Part shown: in pieces, positions 17,671 through 24,132 of the stretch
Position numbering within the stretch: position 1 is the first letter of the stretch
Layout: each line of letters begins with the position of its first letter
DNA from: an uncultured Bacteroidota bacterium
Lineage (GTDB): Bacteria; Bacteroidota; Bacteroidia; Bacteroidales; UBA12481
Direction: 5' to 3'
Length of the DNA stretch: 64,000 nucleotides
NCBI GenBank assembly: GCA_903851365.1
Contig: CAINOB010000098.1
Coordinates: forward strand, 62,001 to 126,000
Made by a program: the position numbers and the translations under genes
The notes under the pieces: model-generated
Databases searched by the model: none
What the model saw: the letters and a program-made list of their open reading frames with translations, nothing else
Told to the model about the DNA's origin: nothing

Positions 17671-19439
17671 TGAAATTGTTACGATATATTTTTTTTATTG
17701 TTGTGCTGGTTGTATGCAGCTGCGATAAGACAAAAGAGCCATCAGATATACAGCCTGTTGCCTCCTTTAAAATAATTCCGGCGACCGGTAATACAACAAC
17801 TGTTTACCGGTTTAATGCTGATTCCGTAACCGGTCAGGGAACCCGCAATAACCCGGTAATGGTTCGCTGGGACTGGGAATCCGATGGAAACTGGGACTGG
17901 ATGTACTCCACCGGAGGGGAAATTACACACCGGTTTTTTAAACCAGGAAGTTACCGGATCCTGATGGAGGCATCGACCCTCACCGGGAAGCACGATACCA
18001 TTTCTTACCGCATCATTGTACCCCGGGGCTATTCGGCTCCCAGAGCCGCATTCAGCATGAGCCCTGATTCAGCAAACATTACGAATGAATTCACTTTTGA
18101 TGCCAGCCTCTCAAAGGACGACGAGGATTCCCTTGATCAGCTCGAATTCCGATGGGATATTGATGGTGATCTGAATTGGGACACTGAGTTTTCGAAAAAT
18201 CCTGTGATTAAATCCCGTTACAAGAACGATCGCCGTTATCCGGTAAGACTCGAAGTCCGTGATCCTCAGAAAATGACCTCAGTCACTTCGAATACCCTGA
18301 TTGTTACGCGTCTGAACGACAGGATAGTCCCCGTTGTTACACATCAATGCTGGCCCTGCACCCTCGACGACACTATCAGGTACGATGCCAGTGGCAGTTA
18401 TTATAAAGACAGTCCGGGGGCAAAGTTGCTCTATTCATGGGATCTGCTCGACGATAATCTTTGGGAGGTTCTGCTGAAACAAAGTCCCTATTTTCAAAAG
18501 GTTCTCCATCTGCAAGGAAAGAAGGCTATGCGACTGCGGGTAACGGATGAACAGGGACTTTACATGGATATCATCGACTCAGTGGAACTGTTCCCGTTTA
18601 ATTCAGCACCTGTCACCGTGTTGACCGTTGGCAACCGGATAGGAAATACAGGATCAACCTTTTACCTGCATGTGAGGGCAACAACCGACCGCGACGACAG
18701 CTATATGGATCTCAGGGCACGATGGGATGTCAATAATGATGGGATCTGGGATCCGGAATATGATGGGATGAATGAAATAAACATTCATTTTCCAGCTCCG
18801 GGCAAGTATCCTGTAACAGCCATGATGACCGATCCGAAAAATAAGTTCAGTACCGATACGGACACAGTCTGGGTGGTTGCCGGAAATCATGAAACCGGCT
18901 TGCTCGAAGACAAGCGAGGAACCTTTTTACCGAGATATTATGGCACCGTGAAAATCGGCAATCGATGGTGGATGCAGTCGAACCTGAGATATGCCCCAAC
19001 GGGCAAAAGCGATTGGATAGCTGATTCATATGTCAACAACCCTGCATATAGCGACAGATACGGGCGACTATACCCACACGCTGCAACAACCTCTTCTGAT
19101 CCCCAGGCTTGCCCTAAAGGATGGCATGTGCCCACATTAGCCGAGTGGAGGCAGATGATGACTGATCTGGGACAGGATGCCACAGTGGAGAGACTGATGG
19201 AAGGCGGACTCAGCGAGTTTCATGCGGTGCTGGCGGGTCAGGAATATTTCCATGCTGAATTCCCAAATGAGACCAGCAAATTTTCGGGTCTCGGAAAGTT
19301 AACCAACATCTGGACCTCAACAGATAACCTCACCGGCCAGGCCTTTGCATGGTATATTGATCCTATCCGAAAAGAAAACAAGGAAGTTATCGTCGGTAAA
19401 AACTACTGGTTTCCGATCCGCTGTATCAAGGATGAATAA
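17670..19439 (+). CDS. PKD-repeat FISUMP lipoprotein
   Basis: 589 residues from the ATG at 17670. The lipobox is VVCSC. Four PKD-like units follow (about 27-405), each built around WDWESDGNWDW, RWDIDGDLNWD, SWDLLDDNLWE or RWDVNNDGIWD, Asp-rich turns that may bind calcium. The C-terminal FISUMP domain runs about 415-589: GTVKIGNRWWMQSNLRY, YGRLYP, CPKGWHVPTLAEWRQM and FPIRCIKDE. Its last gene-order neighbour is convergent, 5 bases away. It is the second FISUMP protein in the window and differs from the first in using PKD units rather than the GTWSIxSGTGG repeat. Confidence 0.87.
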   Translation: MKLLRYIFFIVVLVVCSCDKTKEPSDIQPVASFKIIPATGNTTTVYRFNADSVTGQGTRNNPVMVRWDWESDGNWDWMYSTGGEITHRFFKPGSYRILMEASTLTGKHDTISYRIIVPRGYSAPRAAFSMSPDSANITNEFTFDASLSKDDEDSLDQLEFRWDIDGDLNWDTEFSKNPVIKSRYKNDRRYPVRLEVRDPQKMTSVTSNTLIVTRLNDRIVPVVTHQCWPCTLDDTIRYDASGSYYKDSPGAKLLYSWDLLDDNLWEVLLKQSPYFQKVLHLQGKKAMRLRVTDEQGLYMDIIDSVELFPFNSAPVTVLTVGNRIGNTGSTFYLHVRATTDRDDSYMDLRARWDVNNDGIWDPEYDGMNEINIHFPAPGKYPVTAMMTDPKNKFSTDTDTVWVVAGNHETGLLEDKRGTFLPRYYGTVKIGNRWWMQSNLRYAPTGKSDWIADSYVNNPAYSDRYGRLYPHAATTSSDPQACPKGWHVPTLAEWRQMMTDLGQDATVERLMEGGLSEFHAVLAGQEYFHAEFPNETSKFSGLGKLTNIWTSTDNLTGQAFAWYIDPIRKENKEVIVGKNYWFPIRCIKDE

Positions 19440-19444
19440 GAAAA

Positions 19445-19849
19445 TCAGGATTTGGTAACCTGATCTACGATCTCAAAAGATTCATTGGAAGCTCTGGTCA
19501 CCGCGGAAACAACTGCATCCGGCATGCCATCTGCCATCCCCGTCATATTTAAAAGTGCAATGTATGTTTTTCCATCCTCTTTCTCATAAATCGATATGCG
19601 GCATGGCATCAGGATAGAAACGATGCGTTCATTGCTTCCTTCAAGCATCTTTCCCGAAAATTCAGGTTTACAGATTTCCACAACCTGAACCGGCCTCACG
19701 TTTTTTCCTGATTTGGCCAACGATTGCTGAAGGTTATGAGTGGCAGGGTTTTGCCATCCCCTATCAGCAGCTACTTTAATAATCTTCTCAACGGTAGTTC
19801 CAACATCAAAAGGACTTACGCGCTCTACGATAAATTGATTTGCGTTCAT
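19445..19849 (-). CDS. DUF302 domain protein
   Basis: 134 residues from the ATG at 19849 (MNANQFIVERV). A start 13 codons upstream would overlap the preceding gene. The fold signatures are FDVGTTVEKIIKVAADRGW near the start, VVEICKPEFSGKML with a single Cys and ISIYEKEDGKTYIALLN. DUF302 proteins are small, usually soluble and often encoded with thiol-redox or sulfur genes; no activity is proven. It is the last gene of the minus-strand operon, 19 bases after the thioredoxin-reductase fusion. Confidence 0.85.
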   Translation of the reverse strand: MNANQFIVERVSPFDVGTTVEKIIKVAADRGWQNPATHNLQQSLAKSGKNVRPVQVVEICKPEFSGKMLEGSNERIVSILMPCRISIYEKEDGKTYIALLNMTGMADGMPDAVVSAVTRASNESFEIVDQVTKS

Positions 19850-19868
19850 GGTTATGTAGGTTTTCTGG

Positions 19869-21137
19869 TTAGTCAAGTTCTTTTGCAATCACAATGGCAG
19901 CGATCGTTCCATCGGCAACGGCGGTAGTAATCTGGCGGTATTTCTTACTTCCGACATCCCCTACTGCAAATACGCCAGGCATGCTTGTCCGCATATCTTC
20001 ATCCGTTTTAATATAGCCCCATTGATCGAGCTTGAGCTTGTCGTGAAACAGGCTGATGTTTGGTTTCATGCCTATAAAGACAAATACGCCATCACTCACC
20101 AGCTCTGATTTTTTACCCGTTTTGACATTCTCAATCTCGGTAATCATCTTCTCTCCGTCGCGTTTAAAGGCGCGGGGTTCATTCTCAAAAAGGACATTGA
20201 TCTTTGGATTTGCAAACAGTTTTTCCTGAGCCTGCTTGTTGGCATTCAGCTTATCAAACTGATGCACCATGGTAATTTTATTGGCAAATTTGCTAATGAA
20301 ATCTGCTTCCTCCACCGCCGAATTTCCTCCGCCGATAACGACAACTTCTTTGTCGCCATAATATTTAGCATCGCAAGTGGCACAATAGGAAATCCCCCTG
20401 CCCTTCAGTTCGCGTTCGCCCGGAATTCCCATGAGATTTGGTGAGGTGCCTGTTGCTATGATGATTTTCCTTGCCCGGATAGTCTCAAATTCGTCGATCA
20501 CTACTTCCTTTCTTTCCAGATCAACCTTGGTTACATCCACTGCAACTTTATACACTGTTCCGCACAATTTAGTCTGTTCCGACATGTTATGCGACAACAG
20601 ATATCCGGGCTGTGGATCAATAAAACCAGGGTAATTCGATACTTCGTGAGTGGTTGATACATGTCCGCCGGGAAGTGCAATATCTATCAGTACCGTATTC
20701 ACTTTCGACTGGCAAAGGTATAATCCGGCAGTCAGACCTCCCGGTCCGGCTCCGAGGATCAGTACATCAAAGTCAGTCACTGATGGTTCGATTTTCGCTT
20801 TTATTTCCTTCACCTGATCCGGTTCAAGCATCCTGTCAAGATGATGAATGATTTCGCTCCTTTTTATACCACCCGACAGCATGCCTGGCATCTGCACCCC
20901 ATTATCGAAAAACAATAATGTCGGCGATGATTTCACCCCAAGTTTCTCAGCCAGTGGTTTGTTTTCCTGACGAAACATTTTTACGAACTTTACCTGATGG
21001 CCATATAATCCTGCCAGTCCCTCAAATTTCGGGGCCAGGGCTTCACAGGGCGGGCACTCGGTAGAATAAAAATCGAGAACGACTTTCCCTCCGGATAAAA
21101 CTTCATTTTCGAATTCAGCTGATGTTATTTCTTTCAT
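19869..21137 (-). CDS. Thioredoxin-thioredoxin reductase fusion
   Basis: 422 residues from the ATG at 21137; the upstream extension in frame reads through a heptamer repeat and is not credible. Residues about 1-105 are a thioredoxin domain with active site STECPPCEALAP and the cis-Pro segment SSPTLLFF. Residues about 118-422 are a low-molecular-weight thioredoxin reductase: FAD motif ILGAGPGGLTAGLYL, redox site CATCD, NADPH motif VVIGGGNSAVEEA and C-terminal FAVGDVGSKKYRQITTAVADG. Known fusions such as the mycobacterial one place thioredoxin at the C-terminus; here it is N-terminal. It would supply reducing power to neighbours, including the ArsM-like enzyme, which as a family needs thiol reduction. 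That link is inference. Confidence 0.9.
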   Translation of the reverse strand: MKEITSAEFENEVLSGGKVVLDFYSTECPPCEALAPKFEGLAGLYGHQVKFVKMFRQENKPLAEKLGVKSSPTLLFFDNGVQMPGMLSGGIKRSEIIHHLDRMLEPDQVKEIKAKIEPSVTDFDVLILGAGPGGLTAGLYLCQSKVNTVLIDIALPGGHVSTTHEVSNYPGFIDPQPGYLLSHNMSEQTKLCGTVYKVAVDVTKVDLERKEVVIDEFETIRARKIIIATGTSPNLMGIPGERELKGRGISYCATCDAKYYGDKEVVVIGGGNSAVEEADFISKFANKITMVHQFDKLNANKQAQEKLFANPKINVLFENEPRAFKRDGEKMITEIENVKTGKKSELVSDGVFVFIGMKPNISLFHDKLKLDQWGYIKTDEDMRTSMPGVFAVGDVGSKKYRQITTAVADGTIAAIVIAKELD

Positions 21138-21146
21138 ATGAGTTTC

Positions 21147-21197
21147 GTCTTTCTTGTCTTTTGTCTTTTGTCTCGTGTCTTTTGTCTCGTGTCTCAG
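21147..21197. repeat. Heptamer tandem repeat GTCTTTT/GTCTCGT
   Basis: Seven-base units read GTCTTTT, GTCTTTT, GTCTCGT, GTCTTTT, GTCTCGT, GTCTCAG from 21156, after a degenerate unit at 21147. The array fills the gap between the radical SAM stop codon (which it overlaps) and the thioredoxin fusion start. The same GTCTCGT unit recurs at 61931. Confidence 0.85.
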
Positions 21198-22552
21198 GTA
21201 TTGAGGTAAGTGGCGAAGCCAAGTTCGAGCAGTTCTTTTACAGGGCGGCAGTCGGTTGAACAAACCTGGCCCGTCCTGTTTTTTGCCACCGAACCGCATC
21301 CTCCGCCGCAGGCAAGCTGCAAACTGCAGGAGGAGCATCCATCGATGGAGGTCACATCGCGATTTTCCCATTCATTGATGCGACTAATATTCCGGCTTAA
21401 TTCTGGATAAAAGGTACCCAGTGATTCATCGGCCTTACCCACGGTAGCCGTGCAAGGGAAAATATGCCCGGTATAGTCGAATGCCCATTCCGTTTTACAA
21501 GCCGGACATCCATCAAACAGAGGATCGGGCAAATTCCCATTCTCGGCGAGGAATTTTGATATTGAAAAAGCAGGCTTAAAAAATTCCAAAATGTATGGGT
21601 GGTCCTGCAATAGATCAAAAATCGCCTCATAGAGGCTGATCCTGGAGAAAAGATTATTCGGAGTTGCCTGGCAGTGATGAAGTTCATAGTTTCGGCCGAG
21701 CTGTGTTTTAAACAAAGGATTAAGTGTCCACCTCCGGTCGATCGCGAACTTTGCCAATCCTGGCAGGTCACTGATATTTTCACGATCCGCAACCATCCTC
21801 AGGTTAACCGGCAGGTTATTTGCGAGACAGGCATCGACCCCTTTAACGATTTTATCGAATGTGGGGCCTCCGCCTTTCAGAAACCGCCTCTGGTTGTGCA
21901 CGGCAGCGGTACCATCAAGCGTAACCTGAATTTCACGTATAAGTCCGGTTTTGAGAATATCGATATATTCTTCCAGCGAGTAACCGTTTGTAACCACACA
22001 AACCTCAAGTCCTGCCTCATTCGATTTCTCGAGCAGGTACCTGATCTGCTCCTTTTGCGAGGCGGAATTCAGCAGTGGTTCTCCCCCAAAAATCGTGATA
22101 TACTTTTTTCTGCCCGCAAATTCAACTCCGATATAGTTGAAAAAAGCATCGACAACTTCTCGGCCAGTATGTTCCCTGGGATTGGCATATTCATCCTGAT
22201 AACAGTAGGTGCAGGCAAAGTTGCAGCTGTAGTTAGGTACGAAGAACAGCTGGACCTCATCTTTTTCCCTGGCATCAATAAAATCCAGGTATTTTGCGCG
22301 ATACAGGCGTTTCTCATCTTCCTCCGGCATTATATATCCTTTTGCTTCCAGCTCCTTCTGCAAAGCAGGATTGTTGATGCTGCCCTTTAAGAATTCGCTG
22401 AGTTGATTTCCTTCGTCAGCAGACAGAATATCAGCATTACCAGTGAGCAGGTTAACTATAAAATAGTTGTCTGATCCGGCGATCTTCGAAAAGATATTAT
22501 GTTTGGAGAAATTCACTTTGGTTGACGGATTAGTGCGGGTCAATCGTGGCAT
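21194..22552 (-). CDS. Radical SAM/SPASM peptide-modifying enzyme
   Basis: 452 residues. The radical SAM cluster motif is CNFACTYC (about 128), followed by FGGEPLLN. An N-terminal region of about 115 residues (NYFIVNLLTGNADILSADEGNQL) resembles the peptide-recognition parts of SPASM maturases. The C-terminal SPASM domain shows CPACKTEW...FPC, then GCSSCSLQLACGGGC and QVCSTDC, enough cysteines for two auxiliary 4Fe-4S clusters. Such enzymes usually modify ribosomal peptides or act as sulfatase maturases. Its start lies inside the last codons of a 33-residue Cys peptide gene, the usual order for a precursor and its maturase. Product chemistry is not predictable. Confidence 0.9.
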   Translation of the reverse strand: MPRLTRTNPSTKVNFSKHNIFSKIAGSDNYFIVNLLTGNADILSADEGNQLSEFLKGSINNPALQKELEAKGYIMPEEDEKRLYRAKYLDFIDAREKDEVQLFFVPNYSCNFACTYCYQDEYANPREHTGREVVDAFFNYIGVEFAGRKKYITIFGGEPLLNSASQKEQIRYLLEKSNEAGLEVCVVTNGYSLEEYIDILKTGLIREIQVTLDGTAAVHNQRRFLKGGGPTFDKIVKGVDACLANNLPVNLRMVADRENISDLPGLAKFAIDRRWTLNPLFKTQLGRNYELHHCQATPNNLFSRISLYEAIFDLLQDHPYILEFFKPAFSISKFLAENGNLPDPLFDGCPACKTEWAFDYTGHIFPCTATVGKADESLGTFYPELSRNISRINEWENRDVTSIDGCSSCSLQLACGGGCGSVAKNRTGQVCSTDCRPVKELLELGFATYLNT

Positions 22553-22641
22553 CCAGCCACAACTTTTGAGGTTTTAGCACAACACTGAGCCGGTTTTTTC
22601 TCTACCGCTTTTTGAACTTTCTTTTTAATCAGGGTCTTCAT
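22540..22641 (-). CDS. 33-residue Cys/Lys peptide, candidate RiPP precursor
   Basis: ATG at 22641, TGA at 22540-22542. The peptide begins MKTLIKKKVQKAVEKK, a basic amphipathic leader-like part, and ends PAQCCAKTSKVVAGCHD, with three Cys near the C-terminus. It lies 34 bases after the methyltransferase gene, and its last codons overlap the start of the radical SAM/SPASM gene by 13 bases, which implies translational coupling. No database family was recognised. Size, composition and position are what one expects of a substrate for the downstream enzyme; this is inference. The alternative is a leader whose translation only controls the maturase. Confidence 0.6.
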   Translation of the reverse strand: MKTLIKKKVQKAVEKKPAQCCAKTSKVVAGCHD

Positions 22642-22675
22642 AATCATTCTATTTTAATATTTACTTTTTCGAAGT

Positions 22676-23319
22676 TCAGCAGCAACCGCAGCAGGCGGCC
22701 TTTTTCCCTGCAATCGTAAAGCTCGCCACTTCTGCCTTGCCTTTTGCATAGGGGGCCGATTCTTCAATGATCTCGACCGAAGCAAATCCGGCATTAGTCA
22801 GATGTTGCATATATTCCTGGCGCGTAACAGCACCGGCCCAGCATTCGGCGATAGCAACGGGATCGTTCCTGTACTCATCTGGTATAGGACTTGTTGCATA
22901 GATGTCGCTCACCACAAAACGCCCGCCCTTTTTCATTATCCTGAAAATTTCGTTCCAGACCGTCTGCTTGTCCGATGCATGATTCAGTGTACAATTTGAA
23001 ATCACCAGGTCAGCAGTTTTATCAGCCAACTCAAGTTTCTCTAATTCACATTTAATGAACTGAACATTTACCACTTCAAGTTTTTCGGCATTTTTCCGCG
23101 CCTTTTCCAGCATTCCTTCTGCGATATCAATGCCGATACGAATCCCGTTGATCCAACCCTGTCGGCCATTCTTAGAGCGTCGGTTCCGCGCCCGCTGCCC
23201 AGGTCGACGCATACTTCACCAGGCATTGGAACCGCATAATTAATGGCCCCTCCACACGACAAACAGCAATCAGATTCTGCCAGTTCACTGTATCGGTTAT
23301 CTATTTCTTTTATTTCCAT
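22676..23319 (-). pseudogene. arsM: ArsM-like methyltransferase, single frameshift
   Basis: Two overlapping frames make one class I SAM methyltransferase. The first part (from ATG 23319) has RYSELAESDCCLSCGG and the SAM loop VCVDLGSGRGTDAL; the second continues with GIDIAEGMLEKARKNAEKLEV to the stop at 22676. The frame breaks at about 23135-23139, where inserting one base restores a GFVxGID reading. Three Cys positions match arsenite methyltransferases: CC..C at the N-terminus, VISNCTLNH and AECWAGAVTRQEY. The protein ends in KKAACCGCC. ArsM methylates As(III) and needs a thioredoxin-type reductant, which is encoded two genes downstream. The break may be a sequencing or assembly error, since both halves keep all motifs. 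Confidence 0.8.
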
Positions 23320-23333
23320 GATTCTAAATTCTT

Positions 23334-23420
23334 TTAATAATTAACAGGAACTGCATGGCCGGTTGACAAAGAACCTTTCAGTGTTTTCGCACGAGGTTCA
23401 ACTTCGCAGGTATTTTTCAT
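23334..23420 (-). CDS. Possible 28-residue peptide or leader ORF
   Basis: An ATG at 23420, about 15 bases after the predicted transcript start, opens a 28-codon frame starting MKNTCEVEPRAK, with stop at 23334, 14 bases before the methyltransferase start. A different frame of the same stretch ends in ERFFVNRPCSSC at 23341. Inserting one base in the A run near 23385 would join MKNTCEVEPRAK to that Cys-rich ending. Given the confirmed frameshift next door, the real product could be either. No family was recognised; it may also be only a 5' leader. Confidence 0.35.
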   Translation of the reverse strand: MKNTCEVEPRAKTLKGSLSTGHAVPVNY

Positions 23421-23441
23421 GCTTCTGTTTTTTCAGTGCGA

Positions 23442-23449
23442 CAAAGATA
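23442..23449 (-). promoter_or_regulatory. -7 box of the ArsM-like/radical SAM operon
   Basis: TATCTTTG on the minus strand matches TAnnTTTG. Transcription would start near 23435, 15 bases before the small ORF at 23420. Its last bases lie inside a long dyad (23446-23481). Confidence 0.6.
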
Positions 23450-23481
23450 TTAAATTGATTCGATTAAATCGCTTTAATATC
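23446..23481. promoter_or_regulatory. 36-bp dyad operator overlapping the -7 box
   Basis: A perfect 9-bp inverted repeat, GATATTAAA (23446-23454) and TTTAATATC (23473-23481), encloses a further matched GATT/AATC pair, so 14 of 18 positions pair. A third, minus-strand copy GATACTAAA lies at 23493-23501, 20 bp from the second. The dyad covers the region from the -7 box back through the -33 position of the minus-strand operon, which is where a repressor would bind. It also lies about 58 to 93 bases upstream of the divergent zinc-ribbon gene. Confidence 0.65.
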
Positions 23482-23538
23482 ACCTAAATCTTTTTAGTAT
23501 CACTTATTTTATTAATTTCGCCCTCTACAATCCTGATT

Positions 23539-23976
23539 ATGAGCGGAATTTTCCATGATGAGCTGACAGCCGAAGAGCTTGAATCATTGTTTACCAACGA
23601 TGATGCCTGTCTGGAGTTTCTGGCAACTTTAAAATGGTCTGGTGGATTTACCTGTCGGAAATGCGGCAACACCAACTATTGTCAGGGTAAGGCGCCTCAT
23701 TCGCGTCGGTGCACGAAATGCAAGTCAGAAGAATCTGCCACAACAGGCACCATATTTCATCACTGCAAATTCCCTGTCAGCAAAGCATTTTATATTGCAT
23801 GGCACGTATGTAAAGGGAAAGAGGAAATCTCCACTTATGAATTTGCCAGGCGGCTTTCGCTCAGGCAAATGACCTGTTGGAATTTCAAAACCCGGATTGT
23901 ACAGGCTTTGGAACAGATGCCCAATCTGACCAGGAATGAAGGGGCTGCCATTAAGAGGATGTTGGGAGAAAAATAA
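23539..23976 (+). CDS. Zinc-ribbon protein related to IS1595-type transposase N-terminus
   Basis: 145 residues. After an acidic N-terminus (DELTAEELESLFTNDDACLEFL) comes a zinc ribbon with CRKCGN and CTKCKS, then TTGTIFHHCKFPVSKAFYIAWHV, matching the N-terminal module of ISXO2/IS1595 transposases. The DDE nuclease half (normally about 150 more residues) is absent, and the frame ends cleanly before a terminator. No terminal inverted repeats were found around it. It may be a domesticated DNA-binding protein; its divergent placement over the dyad operator suggests a possible regulator of the ArsM-like operon. That is inference; a decayed transposase is the alternative. Confidence 0.75.
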   Translation: MSGIFHDELTAEELESLFTNDDACLEFLATLKWSGGFTCRKCGNTNYCQGKAPHSRRCTKCKSEESATTGTIFHHCKFPVSKAFYIAWHVCKGKEEISTYEFARRLSLRQMTCWNFKTRIVQALEQMPNLTRNEGAAIKRMLGEK

Positions 23977-24081
23977 AGAAAGCTGGTAACCGTTCAAAGT
24001 TGCCAGCTTTTCTCTAACCTAAAACTACCAAAAAAAACCTAACCAAACCAAACACTGAATAATCTATCCTTTCGTCTATCG
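23972..24081 (-). ncRNA. Candidate Pho-controlled small RNA 1
   Basis: A Pho-type promoter (24088-24122) predicts a start near 24081. The transcript would contain a G/T-rich segment (GTTTGGTTTGGTTAGG, then TAGTTTTAGGTTAGAGAAAA) and end at the hairpin 23979-24010, giving about 110 nucleotides with no ATG frame of note. A second transcript of the same layout lies at 28460-28538. It follows the GH13 gene in the same direction and ends tail to tail with the zinc-ribbon gene. Existence and ends are predicted only. Confidence 0.5.
23979..24010. terminator. Bidirectional hairpin terminator
   Basis: AAAGCTGGTAAC (23979-23990) pairs with GTTGCCAGCTTT (23999-24010) with one wobble pair and an 8-base loop. 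It is followed by T-rich sequence on both strands, so it can end the zinc-ribbon transcript (+) and the small RNA (-). Confidence 0.75.
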
Positions 24082-24087
24082 TCAATG

Positions 24088-24122
24088 CAAACATAAATGT
24101 TGAACATGAAGCGAACATGAAG
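24088..24122 (-). promoter_or_regulatory. Pho-type promoter: two CTTCATG half-sites plus TATGTTTG
   Basis: On the minus strand CTTCATG occurs at 24116-24122 and 24105-24111 (11-bp period), then 9 bases, then TATGTTTG (24088-24095), a perfect TAnnTTTG. The upstream half-site is 11 bases from the end of the GH13 gene. The same geometry recurs at 28545-28579 and 28647-28670. Confidence 0.65.
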
Positions 24123-24132
24123 GAAACATTAT

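Noticed and set aside
21137-21371. 78-residue N-terminal extension of the thioredoxin fusion
   Set aside because: It reads through the heptamer array and antisense to the SPASM coding region, with no thioredoxin homology; the ATG at 21137 gives a normal thioredoxin start.
21674-22390. 238-codon open frame on the plus strand
   Set aside because: It lies fully antisense to the radical SAM gene, whose motifs are all intact; composition looks like a codon-complement shadow.
23400-24020. Complete insertion sequence around the zinc-ribbon gene
   Set aside because: No DDE domain, terminal inverted repeats or target duplication could be seen.
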